This document shows, in pieces, positions 35,433 through 45,217 of a stretch of 64,000 bases of DNA. Location: positions 186,001-250,000 of the forward strand of contig NZ_PVTQ01000003.1 in the NCBI RefSeq assembly GCF_003003355.1. The letters run 5' to 3'. Each line of letters starts with the position of its first letter. Position 1 is the stretch's first letter. The translations under genes were made by a program, and so were the position numbers. The DNA comes from Donghicola tyrosinivorans. Its GTDB lineage: Bacteria; Pseudomonadota; Alphaproteobacteria; Rhodobacterales; Rhodobacteraceae. The notes under the pieces are model-generated. The model saw nothing but the letters and a program-made list of their open reading frames with translations, was not told the origin of the DNA and made no database searches.

Positions 35433-36589
35433 TGCAGGTTACCGGCGAATGGCTAACACGGGATGAAACGCAGGCGGTCTGCGCCGCGCTGGTCGATGCC
35501 GGTTATCAGGCATGGTTCGTTGGCGGTTGTGTCCGGAATGCTCTGATCGGGGCGCCTGTGGATGACATCGACATCTGCACCGATGCCCGCCCCGAAACCG
35601 TGATTGAACTGTCCAAGGCCGCAGGGCTGAAACCTGTACCTACAGGCATTGATCACGGCACCATCACGGTGGTTTCCGGCGGCATCCCTCATGAGGTCAC
35701 GACCTTCCGCCGTGATGTGGAAACGGACGGGCGTCATGCGGTCGTGGCGTTTTCCGACACGATGGATGAGGACGCAGCGCGGCGCGACTTCACCATGAAC
35801 GCCCTTTACGCGGATCGCACGGGCGGTTTGGCCGATCCCTTGGACGGGTTGCCGGATCTTGAGGCGCGGCATGTGCGCTTTATCGGCGATCCCCAGCAGC
35901 GCATTCGCGAGGATTACCTGCGTATCCTACGGTTTTTCCGTTTCTCGGCTTGGTACGGTGATCCGGCGTTGGGCATGGACGCTGAAGGTCTGGCGGCTTG
36001 CGCGACCCTGTCTGATGGCATCGAAACACTTGCCGCCGAGCGGATCGGGGCCGAGATGACCAAGCTGCTGCGTGCCACAGACCCTGCGCCTGCGGTTGCA
36101 GCGATGGCGCAGTCAGGCGTGCTGTTGCAGGTGCTGCCCGCAGCCGATCACACCGCCCTTGCGCCGCTGGTTCACCTAGAGGCGCAGGCGGGCCAAGACC
36201 CTGATCCGATGCTGCGCCTTGCCAGCCTTGGCGGTCAGGATGTGGCGGATCGTCTGCGCTTGTCCAAGGCGGACGCGAAGCGGTTGGATGCCTTGCGTAC
36301 TTGGGCGCTGGAGGGGCAGCCGCCCCATGAAGTGGGTTACCGTCTTGGCGCTGACATTGGTGCGCGGGCTGTGGTTTTGCGGGCAGCAATGATGGGTCAG
36401 CCGGTTAATTCGACTGATCTGGATAGCGTAGCCAAAGGCGCAGCGGCTCAATTCCCCGTGAAAGCGGCAGATTTGATGCCTGAATACACCGGCGCACAGT
36501 TGGGCCTGCGCCTTAAGACGCTTGAAAAGCGGTGGATCGAGGCGCAGTTTACCCCCAGCAAACAAGATCTTTTGAACGCTCCCGATTAA
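35432..36589 (+). CDS. CCA tRNA nucleotidyltransferase / poly(A) polymerase family protein
   Basis: A 385-residue class II nucleotidyltransferase. WFVGGCVRNALIG (28-40) contains the GG nucleotide motif, and DDIDICTDA (44-52) has the metal-binding aspartates; the RRDFTMNALY and REDYLRILRFFRFSA motifs complete the head-neck region. In Alphaproteobacteria lacking a second copy this enzyme adds or repairs the CCA end of tRNA; poly(A) polymerase activity cannot be excluded. It starts on the stop codon of the CoA pyrophosphatase gene. Confidence 0.9.
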   Translation: MQVTGEWLTRDETQAVCAALVDAGYQAWFVGGCVRNALIGAPVDDIDICTDARPETVIELSKAAGLKPVPTGIDHGTITVVSGGIPHEVTTFRRDVETDGRHAVVAFSDTMDEDAARRDFTMNALYADRTGGLADPLDGLPDLEARHVRFIGDPQQRIREDYLRILRFFRFSAWYGDPALGMDAEGLAACATLSDGIETLAAERIGAEMTKLLRATDPAPAVAAMAQSGVLLQVLPAADHTALAPLVHLEAQAGQDPDPMLRLASLGGQDVADRLRLSKADAKRLDALRTWALEGQPPHEVGYRLGADIGARAVVLRAAMMGQPVNSTDLDSVAKGAAAQFPVKAADLMPEYTGAQLGLRLKTLEKRWIEAQFTPSKQDLLNAPD

Positions 36590-36650
36590 CCGTCACGCTT
36601 TCTCGCCAGACTTCGGGCACTATAGTTCATCCCGAACAGAGTTGAGACAC

Positions 36651-38507
36651 ATGCTGCGGTTTTTCGAAAACCTCATTGACCCCTATGCCCCTTATGAGGA
36701 ACCCGACCAGCCTCCGCGCCGCGTTCGGGACTATCTGTGGTGGCTGTCGCAACCCTTCAAACGGGTCTTTGCCTTTGCCGGTCTGGCAGCCATATCGGTC
36801 GCCGTGGTTGAGATTTGGCTGATCTACTACATGGGCCGGCTTGTGGATCTGCTGCAGGGCGATCCGCAGACTTTCTGGGTTGATCACGGGTTTGAGGTCG
36901 GTCTGGTGGCGCTGTTCATCCTGACCTTGCGCCCGCTATTTCAGGCGCTGGATGTGGCGCTGCTGAACAACGCGATCCTGCCGAACTTTGGTACCATCTT
37001 CCGCTGGCGGGCGCACAAGCATGTGCTGCGCCAGTCCGTCGGCTGGTTCGAGAATGACTTTGCCGGTCGCATCGCGGGGCGGATCATGCAGGCCCCTCCT
37101 GCTGCTGGTGAGGCGGTGTTTCAGGTCTTTGATGCGCTGGCTTTTTCCTTTGCCTATGTGGTGGGGGCGGCGGTTTTGCTGGGGGATAGCGATCTGCGGC
37201 TGATGTTGCCGCTGCTGGCGTGGTTGGGCCTCTATCTGCTGCTGGTCCGCTGGGTCATGAAGCGCATCGCGCCCGCCTCCAAGGCCGCTGCCGATTCACG
37301 CTCGAAGATTACGGGTCGGGTGGTGGATAGTTATTCCAACATCCAGTCGGTCAAGCTGTTCGCCCATCACGACCGCGAACTCGATTATGCCTATGAGGCG
37401 ATCGAGGATGCCCGCCGCACCTTCCAGACCGAAATGCGGCTATACACCGTCATGGATCTGGCGCTGGTGATCCTGAACGGTTTGCTGATCGTCGGAGTTG
37501 TCGGATGGGCGCTGTATCTGTGGACTGTGGGCTCGGCCACCTTGGGGATCGTTGCGGCGGCGACCGCGCTGACCCTGCGCCTGAACGCGATGACTGGCTG
37601 GATCATGTGGGCGGTCAGTAGTTTCTTTCAGCAGCTCGGTGTCGTGGATGAGGGGCTAGAGACGATTGCCCAACCTATCGATCTGGTGGACCGCCCCGAT
37701 GCGCAGCCCTTGCAGCTACGCGAAGGCTTAATTCAGGTGAAAGACCTGTCGCACCACTACGGCAAGGGCCAAGGCGGGCTGGATCACATCAGCCTGACCA
37801 TCCAATCGGGGGAAAAGGTGGGTCTGGTGGGCCGCTCGGGTGCGGGCAAATCCACCCTGATCAAACTGCTGTTGCGGTTCTATGACGTGGAGCAGGGGCA
37901 AATCCTGATCGACGGGCAGGACATCGGCGCGGTGACCCAAGACAGCCTGCGCGGCCAGATCGGGATGGTGACGCAGGACAGCAGCCTGATGCACCGCTCG
38001 GTGCGGGATAACATCCTATACGGCAAACCATCGGCCTCTGAGGCAGAGATGGCGCAAGCCGCGGCGCAGGCTGCGGCGGATGTGTTTATCCCGACGTTGG
38101 AGGACCCCGAGGGCCGCACAGGCTATGACGCCCATGTGGGCGAGCGCGGCGTGAAACTGTCGGGCGGTCAGCGCCAGCGGATCGCGCTGGCGCGGGTCTT
38201 TCTGAAGAACGCGCCCATTCTGGTACTGGATGAGGCCACAAGCGCGCTGGATTCTGAGGTTGAGGCCGCCATTCAGGAAACGCTCTACCAGATGATGGAG
38301 GGCAAGACGGTGATCGCCATTGCTCACCGTCTATCGACGATCGCCCAGATGGACCGGATTATCGTGCTGGATCAGGGGCAGATCGTAGAAGACGGAACCC
38401 ATGAGGCGCTGCTGGCGCAAGGTGGCATCTACGCCAGCCTTTGGACACGCCAGTCCGGCGGGTTTCTGGGCCGCACGCCAGACGGCGAACAAGAGGGCGA
38501 GCGATGA
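36651..38507 (+). CDS. ABC exporter half-transporter, subunit 1
   Basis: A 618-residue fused membrane/ATPase half-transporter. Six transmembrane helices (about 35-320) precede the nucleotide-binding domain with GRSGAGKST near 395, the signature LSGGQ near 503, Walker B ILVLDEATSALD and the H-loop AHRLST, all intact. It overlaps the next half-transporter by 4 bases (ATGA), so the two likely form a heterodimer. Members of this pair type export lipids, peptides or drugs; substrate unknown. The N-terminal DPYAPYEEPDQPP stretch is cytoplasmic. Confidence 0.9.
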   Translation: MLRFFENLIDPYAPYEEPDQPPRRVRDYLWWLSQPFKRVFAFAGLAAISVAVVEIWLIYYMGRLVDLLQGDPQTFWVDHGFEVGLVALFILTLRPLFQALDVALLNNAILPNFGTIFRWRAHKHVLRQSVGWFENDFAGRIAGRIMQAPPAAGEAVFQVFDALAFSFAYVVGAAVLLGDSDLRLMLPLLAWLGLYLLLVRWVMKRIAPASKAAADSRSKITGRVVDSYSNIQSVKLFAHHDRELDYAYEAIEDARRTFQTEMRLYTVMDLALVILNGLLIVGVVGWALYLWTVGSATLGIVAAATALTLRLNAMTGWIMWAVSSFFQQLGVVDEGLETIAQPIDLVDRPDAQPLQLREGLIQVKDLSHHYGKGQGGLDHISLTIQSGEKVGLVGRSGAGKSTLIKLLLRFYDVEQGQILIDGQDIGAVTQDSLRGQIGMVTQDSSLMHRSVRDNILYGKPSASEAEMAQAAAQAAADVFIPTLEDPEGRTGYDAHVGERGVKLSGGQRQRIALARVFLKNAPILVLDEATSALDSEVEAAIQETLYQMMEGKTVIAIAHRLSTIAQMDRIIVLDQGQIVEDGTHEALLAQGGIYASLWTRQSGGFLGRTPDGEQEGER

Positions 38508-40330
38508 AGATTTCAGACTGGATCGACGCATTCAAACCCGCAGACGGGCCACCGCCGCAGACGCTTTGGCCATTTATGCGGTGGGCGATGGCAGGGGCGT
38601 GGCCTGCGGTTTTGGGGGCGTTCGCCCTATCGGCGCTTGCTGGCGCGACCGAGGCAGGCTCGGCCATGGTGCTGGGGCTGCTGGTTGATGCTGCGGGCAC
38701 GTCGGTAGATGTGTTTGATGCGGGTCATATGGCTGTTCTTGTGGGCGCGGTGGCGTTCTTTATTCTGCTGCGGCCTTTGACCTTTGGCCTCTCGGCCGCG
38801 GCGAACAGTGTGATCATCCAGCCCAACGTGAACCCGCTGGTTCTGTCGCGCCTGAACCGCTGGACGCTGGGGCAAGAGGTGTCGTTCTTTGACGATGATT
38901 TCGCGGGACGGCTGGCGCAAAAGCAGATGCAATGTTCACGGGCCACGACCGATGTGGTGTCTGAATTTGTTAACGTGATCGCCTTTTCGCTGGCCTCTTT
39001 GCTGGGGTCGGTTTTGTTGCTGGGGGCGATCAGTTGGTGGGTCGCGCTGCTGCTCGCTGCGTGGCTTGGGGCCTATTTCGCGCTGATCCGGTACTTTATT
39101 CCCCGTGTGCGGGGGCGGTCCAAGGCGCGTGCCTCGGCGCGGGCGATGGTGACAGGGCAGGTGGTGGACACGATCACCAATGTCAAAACGGTCAAACTGT
39201 TTGCTCATGACCGGTATGAGGACAGCGCGGCACTGGATGCCATGCGCACGTTCCGCGACAAGGCGCTGCATATGGGCCATCTGGCGGCTGCGTTTCGGGC
39301 CTGTCTGATGCTGCTGGCGGGCGTGCTGCCTGTGCTGCTGATCGGGGCGACGATGATGTTAATGCGCGGGGGGCAGGCCAGCGCGGGGGATATTGCGGCG
39401 GCTGGAGCAATCTCGATCCGGATTGCGCAGATGACCGGCTGGGTCAGTCACACGCTGATGGGGATGTACGCCAATATTGGCGAGATCGAGGACGGTATTC
39501 GCACCCTGACCCCAGCGCGGCGGATCGAGGATGCGGAAGGTGCGCCTGACTTGGCCGTGCCGCGCGGTGAGATCGTCTTTGACGATCTGCGCTTTGGCTA
39601 TGGACGTCGCACGGGCGGCGTGCAGGGCATTGATCTGCGGATTTCCGGTGGCGAGAAGATCGGGATCGTGGGCGCCTCTGGCGCGGGGAAATCGACCTTG
39701 GTGTCCTTGCTCTTGCGGCTGTATCAACCGGAAGGCGGGCGGATTGTGATTGACGGTCAGGACATCTCGGATGTGACACAGGAGAGCCTGCGGCGGCAGA
39801 TCGCGATGGTCACGCAGGACACATCTATGTTCAACCGTTCCGCGCGGGACAATATATTGTACGGACGACCGGATGCCAGCGAGGCCGAGTTGATCGCCGC
39901 AACCGAAGCTGCCGAGGCGTTGGAGTTTGTTGGCCGTCTGCGTGATTTCGCAGGCCGTGAAGGGTTCGAAGCCCATCTGGGCGAGCGCGGCGTGAAACTG
40001 TCTGGGGGTCAGCGGCAGCGGATTGCACTGGCCCGCGCCATTCTGAAAGACGCCCCTATTCTGGTGCTGGACGAGGCCACCAGTGCACTGGACAGCGAAG
40101 TAGAGGCCGCCATTCAAACGGCGTTGGAGCGGGCGATGGCGGGGAAGACGGTGCTGGCCATCGCGCACCGCTTGTCCACCATTGCGCGGATGGACCGGAT
40201 TGTCGTGATGGATGATGGCCGAGTGATCGAAGAGGGTACCCATCAGGCCCTGCTGGCGCAGGACGGGGTCTATGCGCGGCTTTGGGCGCGGCAGTCCGGT
40301 GGATTCTTGGGCTTGGAAGCGGCAGAGTGA
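38504..40330 (+). CDS. ABC exporter half-transporter, subunit 2
   Basis: A 608-residue half-transporter closely similar to subunit 1. It has about six membrane helices (roughly 28-315) and an ATPase domain with GASGAGKST near 390, LSGGQ near 499, ILVLDEATSALD and AHRLST. Both subunits keep the catalytic Glu after Walker B, so neither ATP site looks degenerate, unlike many heterodimeric exporters. The gene is coupled to subunit 1 by ATGA. Function beyond export is not inferable. Confidence 0.9.
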   Translation: MKISDWIDAFKPADGPPPQTLWPFMRWAMAGAWPAVLGAFALSALAGATEAGSAMVLGLLVDAAGTSVDVFDAGHMAVLVGAVAFFILLRPLTFGLSAAANSVIIQPNVNPLVLSRLNRWTLGQEVSFFDDDFAGRLAQKQMQCSRATTDVVSEFVNVIAFSLASLLGSVLLLGAISWWVALLLAAWLGAYFALIRYFIPRVRGRSKARASARAMVTGQVVDTITNVKTVKLFAHDRYEDSAALDAMRTFRDKALHMGHLAAAFRACLMLLAGVLPVLLIGATMMLMRGGQASAGDIAAAGAISIRIAQMTGWVSHTLMGMYANIGEIEDGIRTLTPARRIEDAEGAPDLAVPRGEIVFDDLRFGYGRRTGGVQGIDLRISGGEKIGIVGASGAGKSTLVSLLLRLYQPEGGRIVIDGQDISDVTQESLRRQIAMVTQDTSMFNRSARDNILYGRPDASEAELIAATEAAEALEFVGRLRDFAGREGFEAHLGERGVKLSGGQRQRIALARAILKDAPILVLDEATSALDSEVEAAIQTALERAMAGKTVLAIAHRLSTIARMDRIVVMDDGRVIEEGTHQALLAQDGVYARLWARQSGGFLGLEAAE

Positions 40331-40349
40331 GTGCTGTTTGGCATCGGTT

Positions 40350-40388
40350 GCGCCGCCTCCGGCGGAGGTATTTTTGCCAAGATGAAAG
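40350..40388. repeat. palindromic intergenic repeat (roseobacter-type)
   Basis: A GC palindrome (CCGCC-tcc-GGCGG) followed by AGGTATTTTTGCCAAGATGA in the 58-base convergent spacer between the ABC exporter and radC. From memory, near-identical GC-stem plus TATTTxxxCCAAGATGAA elements recur widely between Rhodobacterales genes. The stem plus T-run could also end transcription rightward. Confidence 0.5.
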
Positions 40389-41150
40389 TCAGAGGTAGCC
40401 CTCGGACCGGAAGCTGAGTTCGCATGATTTCCCGACGATGATGTGATCGTGGAGGGTGAGGCCGAGGGCCTGCGCGGCCTCTTCTATTTTTTGGGTCATG
40501 GAGATGTCGGACTGGCTGGGGGTTGGATCGCCTGAGGGGTGGTTGTGCACCAGAATGAGGGCGCTGGCGTTGAGTTGCAGGGCGCGTTTCATGACCTCAC
40601 GGGGGTATACGGGGACGTGGTCTACGGTGCCTTTGGCTTGCTCTTCATCTGCTACGAGGACGTTTTTGCGGTCCAGATAGAGGACGCGGAACTGTTCGGT
40701 TTCGCGGTGGGCCATAGTGGTGTGACAGTAGGCGATGAGGGCCTGCCAGCTGCCCAGAAGGGGGCGCTGGATGACACGGGAGCGGGCGAGGCGATGGGCC
40801 GCAGCCTCGACAATTTTGAGTTCAAGGATGACGGCGGGGCCGCAGCCTTTGGTTTCCGAAAGGCGTTCCGCCGGGGCGGAAATGACGTGGTTGAAGTCGC
40901 CGAACCGGTCCAGAAGGGTGCGGGCGAGGGGCTTTACGTCTTGTCTTGGGATCGCGCGGAACAGGATCAGCTCTAGCAGTTCGTAATCGGGCAGGGCGTC
41001 TGCGCCACCCTCCAAGAAGCGCTGGCGTAGGCGCTGGCGGTGGTCCTTGATGTAGGACGGGAGCCGTTTTGCCTCTGGCAGGGCCGCGGTGGCGGCCTCA
41101 TCCATGGCAAAAAGCGCGAGTGATTCCTGAAAGGCGTTCGGGTCTGACAT
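40389..41150 (-). CDS. radC: RadC family JAB-domain protein
   Basis: A 253-residue RadC-like protein. A helix-hairpin-helix region (about 50-125) contains [22 protein letters not shown] and the SETKGCGPA hairpin. The JAB/MPN+ domain has the zinc motif [14 protein letters not shown] near 199-212 with an upstream Glu, consistent with a metallo-isopeptidase-like fold. Despite the name, a role in DNA repair is not established. It stands alone, convergent with the ABC exporter operon. Confidence 0.93.
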   Translation of the reverse strand: MSDPNAFQESLALFAMDEAATAALPEAKRLPSYIKDHRQRLRQRFLEGGADALPDYELLELILFRAIPRQDVKPLARTLLDRFGDFNHVISAPAERLSETKGCGPAVILELKIVEAAAHRLARSRVIQRPLLGSWQALIAYCHTTMAHRETEQFRVLYLDRKNVLVADEEQAKGTVDHVPVYPREVMKRALQLNASALILVHNHPSGDPTPSQSDISMTQKIEEAAQALGLTLHDHIIVGKSCELSFRSEGYL

Positions 41151-41206
41151 ATGGGCAGGGTGCGCCCGAACTGGTTAACAAACGGTGCATGGCTGTGAAA
41201 AGCAAA

Positions 41207-41228
41207 CGCCCGCCGGTGAGGGCGGGCG
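41207..41228 (-). terminator. intrinsic terminator of dnaJ
   Basis: CGCCCGCC (41207-41214) pairs with GGCGGGCG (41221-41228). On the minus strand it is followed by GTTTGCTTTTC, giving a weak-to-moderate T-run. It sits 28 bases after the dnaJ stop. Confidence 0.7.
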
Positions 41229-41236
41229 CTGTAAAT

Positions 41237-41252
41237 TGTTTCATGTGAATCA
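41237..41252. promoter_or_regulatory. parS-like sequence, two mismatches
   Basis: TGTTTCATGTGAATCA matches parS at 14 of 16 positions (changes at positions 8 and 14). It lies between the dnaJ stop and its terminator, about 28 kb from parB. Loss of the central CG makes it a weaker candidate than 17708-17723. Confidence 0.3.
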
Positions 41253-41255
41253 GGA

Positions 41256-42413
41256 TCAGCTCTTCATGCTGTCCCAGAAGTCTTTCACCGAGCCGAAAAA
41301 GCTTTTGCTTTCCGGGTTGTTATCCTCGGACAGCTTTTCAAACTCTTTCAAAAGTTCCTTCTGGCGCGAGGTCAGGTTGACCGGTGTTTCTACTGCCAGT
41401 TCGATGAACATGTCGCCGTTGCCAGCGCCGCGCAGGGGCGGCATGCCCTTACCACGCAGGCGCATCTGACGGCCCGATTGGCTGCCGGACGGGATTTTCA
41501 CCCGGCTGCGACCGCCATCGATGGTCGGCACTTCGATATCACCGCCAAGAGCGGCAGCTGTCATCGAGACTGGCACGCGGCAGAACAGGTGGTTACCTTC
41601 GCGCTTGAAGATCGGGTGCTCTTGTACATCGATGAAGATGTAAAGATCGCCGGTCGGCCCGCCGCGCATACCTGCTTCGCCTTCGCCTGCCAGACGGATG
41701 CGTGTGCCGGTTTCCACCCCTGCCGGGATGTTGACCGAGAGCGAACGCTCTTTTTCAACGCGGCCAGCCCCGCTGCATTTCTTGCAGGGGTTCTTGATGA
41801 TCTGGCCAAGGCCGCCACAGGTCGGACAGGTGCGTTCGACTGTGAAAAAGCCCTGCTGTGCGCGGACTTTGCCCATGCCGGAACAAGTCGGGCATGAGGT
41901 GGGTTCCGCGCCGCCTTCTGCGCCCGATCCGTCACAGCCTTCGCAAGCGACTGAGGTGGGTACGCTGATGGTTTTGGCTTGGCCGGTGAAGGCCTCTTCC
42001 AGCGAGATGCGCAGGTTGTAACGCAGGTCCGAGCCGCGCGCCGCGCGACCACGGCCACCGCCGCCCCCGCGTCCGCCGCCCATGAAATCACCGAATAGAT
42101 CGTCGAACACATCAGAGAAGGCCGACGCAAAGTCGCCCTGTCCCTGAAAGCCGCCGCCACCGGGACGCGGGCCGCCGCCCATGCCACCGTCAAAGGCGCC
42201 GTGACCATAGCGGTCGTAGGCTGCCTTTTTGTTCGGGTCTTTCAGAACGTCATAGGCCTCGTTCACTTCTTTGAACTGGCTTTCGGCGTCCGGGTTGTCT
42301 TTGTTCCGGTCCGGGTGAAGCTCTTTCGCTTTGCTGCGATAGGCTTTCTTCAGCTCGTCTGCAGAGGCGCCCTTCGAGACGCCAAGCACCTCGTAATAAT
42401 CACGTTTCGCCAT
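41256..42413 (-). CDS. dnaJ: molecular chaperone DnaJ (Hsp40)
   Basis: A 385-residue class I DnaJ. The J domain (1-70) has the HPD triad at 33-35. A Gly-rich stretch (about 75-125) is followed by four zinc repeats of CxxCxGxG type ([32 protein letters not shown]), then the two substrate-binding beta domains. The ATG at 42411-42413 starts [15 protein letters not shown]. It follows dnaK on the same strand across an 80-base gap with a strong hairpin. Confidence 0.97.
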   Translation of the reverse strand: MAKRDYYEVLGVSKGASADELKKAYRSKAKELHPDRNKDNPDAESQFKEVNEAYDVLKDPNKKAAYDRYGHGAFDGGMGGGPRPGGGGFQGQGDFASAFSDVFDDLFGDFMGGGRGGGGGRGRAARGSDLRYNLRISLEEAFTGQAKTISVPTSVACEGCDGSGAEGGAEPTSCPTCSGMGKVRAQQGFFTVERTCPTCGGLGQIIKNPCKKCSGAGRVEKERSLSVNIPAGVETGTRIRLAGEGEAGMRGGPTGDLYIFIDVQEHPIFKREGNHLFCRVPVSMTAAALGGDIEVPTIDGGRSRVKIPSGSQSGRQMRLRGKGMPPLRGAGNGDMFIELAVETPVNLTSRQKELLKEFEKLSEDNNPESKSFFGSVKDFWDSMKS

Positions 42414-42437
42414 GGGTTCCCCCTTGTTTCGGGAACG

Positions 42438-42472
42438 CAAAGGGCCGGCCCGTCACCCGGACCGGCCCTTTG
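42438..42472 (-). terminator. hairpin between dnaK and dnaJ
   Basis: Perfect 11-bp arms CAAAGGGCCGG (42438-42448) and CCGGCCCTTTG (42462-42472) with a 13-base loop. There is no T-run on the minus strand, so it more likely attenuates or marks an RNA processing point than fully ends transcription, lowering dnaJ relative to dnaK. Confidence 0.6.
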
Positions 42473-42493
42473 TTGGTTCCGTATCTGCAGATC

Positions 42494-44416
42494 TTACGAG
42501 CGCTTGTTGTCGCCCAGATCTTCGAAGTCGGCGTCTACGATGCCGTCGTCATCGTCGTTACGGCGGCCATTGTCGGCGTCGTAATCAACGTTGTCGTCAT
42601 CGCCGCCTTCCTGGCTGGCTTTGTAGATCGCCTCACCCAGACGCATGGACGCTTCGGTCACGTTCTGGATGCCCGACTTGATCTTGGCCGCATCGCCTTT
42701 TTCCAGCTCGTCCTTCAGAGCGGCAACGGCCAGTTCGATAGCTTCGACGGTCGAGGGGTCAACCTTGTCGCCGTGCTCTTCGATTGCCTTCTCGGTCGAG
42801 TGGATCAGGCTTTCCGCCTGGTTCTTCGCGTCAACCAGACCGCGACGCTCTTTGTCAGCCTCGGCGTTCTCTTCGGCTTCCTTGACCATGCGTTCGATCT
42901 CGGCGTCGTCCAGACCACCCGATGCTTGGATGGTGATCTTCTGCTCTTTGCCGGTGCCTTTGTCCGATGCGCCCACCGACACGATGCCGTTGGCGTCGAT
43001 GTCGAAGGTCACTTCGATCTGGGGCATGCCGCGCGGTGCGGGCGGGATGTCCTCAAGGTTGAACTGACCCAGCATCTTGTTGTCTGCCGCCATTTCACGT
43101 TCGCCCTGGAAAACGCGGATGGTCACGGCCGACTGGTTGTCCTCAGCGGTCGAGAAGATCTGCGACTTCTTGGTCGGGATCGTGGTGTTGCGGTCGATCA
43201 GACGGGTGAAGACACCGCCCAGAGTTTCGATACCCAGCGACAGGGGGGTCACGTCCAGCAGAACAACGTCTTTCACGTCACCCTGCAGAACGCCGGCCTG
43301 AATGGCTGCACCCATGGCAACCACTTCGTCCGGGTTCACACCCTTGTGGGGTTCTTTGCCGAAGAACTTGGTCACTTCTTCGAAGACTTTGGGCATACGG
43401 GTCTGACCACCGACAAGAACAACCTCGTCAATGTCAGCCACGGTCAGGCCAGCGTCTTTCAGAGCAGCGGCACAGGGCTTCAGCGAGCCTTTGACCAGAT
43501 CGCCAACCAGCGATTCCAGCTTGGCACGGGTCAGTTTCATGACCATGTGCAGCGGCGCGCCGTTTGCACCCATCGAGATGAAGGGCTGGTTGATTTCGGT
43601 CTGGGTCGAGCTGGACAGCTCGATCTTCGCCTTTTCAGCCGCTTCTTTCAGACGCTGCAGCGCCATCTTGTCTTTGGTCAGATCAACGCCGTGTTCTTTT
43701 TTGAACTCGTCCGCCAGATAGGTGACGATGCGCATGTCAAAGTCTTCACCACCCAGGAAGGTGTCGCCGTTGGTCGATTTCACTTCGAACAGACCGTCGT
43801 CGATTTCCAGAATGGTCACGTCGAAGGTACCACCACCAAGGTCATACACCGCGATGGTACGGCTTTCTTTCTTGTCCAGACCATAGGCCAGCGCAGCCGC
43901 GGTCGGCTCGTTGATGATGCGCAGCACTTCAAGGCCAGCGATCTTGCCGGCGTCTTTGGTTGCCTGACGCTGAGCGTCGTTGAAGTATGCAGGAACGGTG
44001 ATAACCGCCTGTTTCACTTCTTCACCCAGATACGACTCGGCGGTTTCCTTCATTTTCTGCAGGATCAGAGCCGAGATCTGTGCGGGGCTGTATTTCTCGC
44101 CACGGGCTTCGACCCATGCGTCGCCCTGACCGCCGTTTACAACGTTGTAGGGCAGGTTTTTCTTGTCTTTCGCGATGTCCGCGTCGTCAAACCGGCGACC
44201 GATCAGACGCTTGACTGCGAAAATGGTGTTGTCGGGGTTGGTGACAGCCTGACGCTTTGCGGGCTGGCCGACCAGACGCTCGTCTTCTGCAAATGCAACG
44301 ATCGACGGTGTGGTACGTGCACCTTCGGCGTTTTCGATAACGCGGGGCTGGCTGCCGTCCATGATGGCAATACAGCTGTTGGTGGTACCAAGGTCGATCC
44401 CGATGACTTTCGACAT
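42494..44416 (-). CDS. dnaK: molecular chaperone DnaK (Hsp70)
   Basis: A 640-residue Hsp70. [12 protein letters not shown] opens the ATPase domain; [17 protein letters not shown] and [12 protein letters not shown] are the phosphate and connect motifs; the substrate domain begins after [13 protein letters not shown]. The C terminus ends in an Asp-rich [16 protein letters not shown] tail. AAGAGGG precedes the ATG. The leader contains a sigma32-type promoter and strong hairpins. With dnaJ it is the central heat-shock operon; grpE is 24 kb away beside hrcA. Confidence 0.98.
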   Translation of the reverse strand: MSKVIGIDLGTTNSCIAIMDGSQPRVIENAEGARTTPSIVAFAEDERLVGQPAKRQAVTNPDNTIFAVKRLIGRRFDDADIAKDKKNLPYNVVNGGQGDAWVEARGEKYSPAQISALILQKMKETAESYLGEEVKQAVITVPAYFNDAQRQATKDAGKIAGLEVLRIINEPTAAALAYGLDKKESRTIAVYDLGGGTFDVTILEIDDGLFEVKSTNGDTFLGGEDFDMRIVTYLADEFKKEHGVDLTKDKMALQRLKEAAEKAKIELSSSTQTEINQPFISMGANGAPLHMVMKLTRAKLESLVGDLVKGSLKPCAAALKDAGLTVADIDEVVLVGGQTRMPKVFEEVTKFFGKEPHKGVNPDEVVAMGAAIQAGVLQGDVKDVVLLDVTPLSLGIETLGGVFTRLIDRNTTIPTKKSQIFSTAEDNQSAVTIRVFQGEREMAADNKMLGQFNLEDIPPAPRGMPQIEVTFDIDANGIVSVGASDKGTGKEQKITIQASGGLDDAEIERMVKEAEENAEADKERRGLVDAKNQAESLIHSTEKAIEEHGDKVDPSTVEAIELAVAALKDELEKGDAAKIKSGIQNVTEASMRLGEAIYKASQEGGDDDNVDYDADNGRRNDDDDGIVDADFEDLGDNKRS

Positions 44417-44489
44417 GTTTGTATCCCTCTTGATCTTAGGCGATGTGTCAGGTGCGGGCCCGTTCCGGCACCCGAACCCGATGTCTTGA

Positions 44490-44505
44490 AGCAGGCTCGC
44501 CTGCT
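44490..44505. repeat. perfect hairpin in dnaK 5' leader
   Basis: AGCAGGC-TC-GCCTGCT at 44490-44505, within about 75-90 bases upstream of the dnaK ATG. A second potential stem, GGTGC/GCACC, lies between it and the start. The leader is therefore strongly structured; a role in temperature sensing is only a possibility. Confidence 0.6.
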
Positions 44506-44516
44506 CCGGTTCTCGG

Positions 44517-44548
44517 CGTATATAAGTAGCGGGAATTGACGCTGCAAG
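44517..44548 (-). promoter_or_regulatory. sigma32 (RpoH)-type heat-shock promoter for dnaK
   Basis: Reading the minus strand, CTTGCA (44543-44548) is followed after 16 bases by CTTATATACG (44517-44526). The latter fits the alphaproteobacterial RpoH -10 pattern CyTATnTnnG as I remember it. Predicted start of transcription is near 44510, giving a ~95-base leader. No CIRCE repeat is visible. Confidence 0.65.
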
Positions 44549-44569
44549 CGTTGCGCAACCCCCTTCTGT

Positions 44570-44581
44570 GACAAATTTGTC
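44570..44581. promoter_or_regulatory. 12-bp palindrome between dnaK and alkB
   Basis: GACAAATTTGTC, perfect over 12 bases, lies 25 bases before the alkB start and upstream of the dnaK promoter. It could be an operator for alkB. No regulator is known from the sequence. Confidence 0.35.
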
Positions 44582-44605
44582 TCAACGCCCGAAAGCTGCC
44601 CATTT

Positions 44606-45217
44606 ATGAGCCACCAAAACCCAGTCGATCTGTCCGGTGCGGCCTACTTTCCAGCCGCTCTGGATCAAGCCGCCCAATCGGCCTTGGTCGAGGATGTCCG
44701 CGCCATCTTGCGCGTCGCGCCGCTGGTCCAGCCGATGACGCCTTCGGGCAAACCCATGTCTGTGCGCATGTCCGCTGCTGGCGATTATGGTTGGGTCACG
44801 GACCGCAAAGGCTACAGGTATCAGCGCCGTCATCCCGATGGTCAAAGCTGGCCTGCGATCCCGCTAAGTCTGTCTTCTCTTTGGCAAAAATACTCAAATT
44901 CCGACCGTGCCCCCCAGTGCTGCCTTGTGAACTGGTACGGACCCGAGGCCAAAATGGGTCTGCATCAGGACAAGGACGAAGCGGACCTGACCCAGCCGGT
45001 CCTTTCCATCTCTTTAGGGGATGAGGCGCGGTTCCGGATCGGTGGGGTGAACCGCAGCGATCCGACCCGTTCGGTCTGGCTTAGGTCGGGGGATATCGTG
45101 GTGCTGCAGGGCCCGTCACGCCTTGCCTACCACGGGATCGATAAAATTCGTGCAGGCAGCAGTTCGTTGCTGCAAAGCTCGGGCCGCATCAATCTGACGC
45201 TGCGTGTTGTGGACTAG
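44606..45217 (+). CDS. alkB: 2-oxoglutarate/Fe(II)-dependent DNA dealkylase AlkB
   Basis: A 203-residue AlkB, which oxidatively removes alkyl groups from 1-methyladenine and 3-methylcytosine in DNA and RNA. The iron ligands are His119 and Asp121 in MGLHQDKDEADL and a later His in AYHGIDKI; the 2-oxoglutarate arginines are in the C-terminal RINLTLRVVD. CCLVNWYGP precedes the iron motif. Codons 92-97 contain 13 bases identical to the intergenic repeat at 40350-40388. Its stop overlaps the convergent permease gene by 4 bases. Confidence 0.93.
   Translation: MSHQNPVDLSGAAYFPAALDQAAQSALVEDVRAILRVAPLVQPMTPSGKPMSVRMSAAGDYGWVTDRKGYRYQRRHPDGQSWPAIPLSLSSLWQKYSNSDRAPQCCLVNWYGPEAKMGLHQDKDEADLTQPVLSISLGDEARFRIGGVNRSDPTRSVWLRSGDIVVLQGPSRLAYHGIDKIRAGSSSLLQSSGRINLTLRVVD

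Noticed and set aside
42470-44539. Long open frame (689 codons) on the + strand opposite dnaK.
   Set aside because: It mirrors dnaK codon by codon and arises from strong codon bias on the other strand; no motif or ribosome site of its own.
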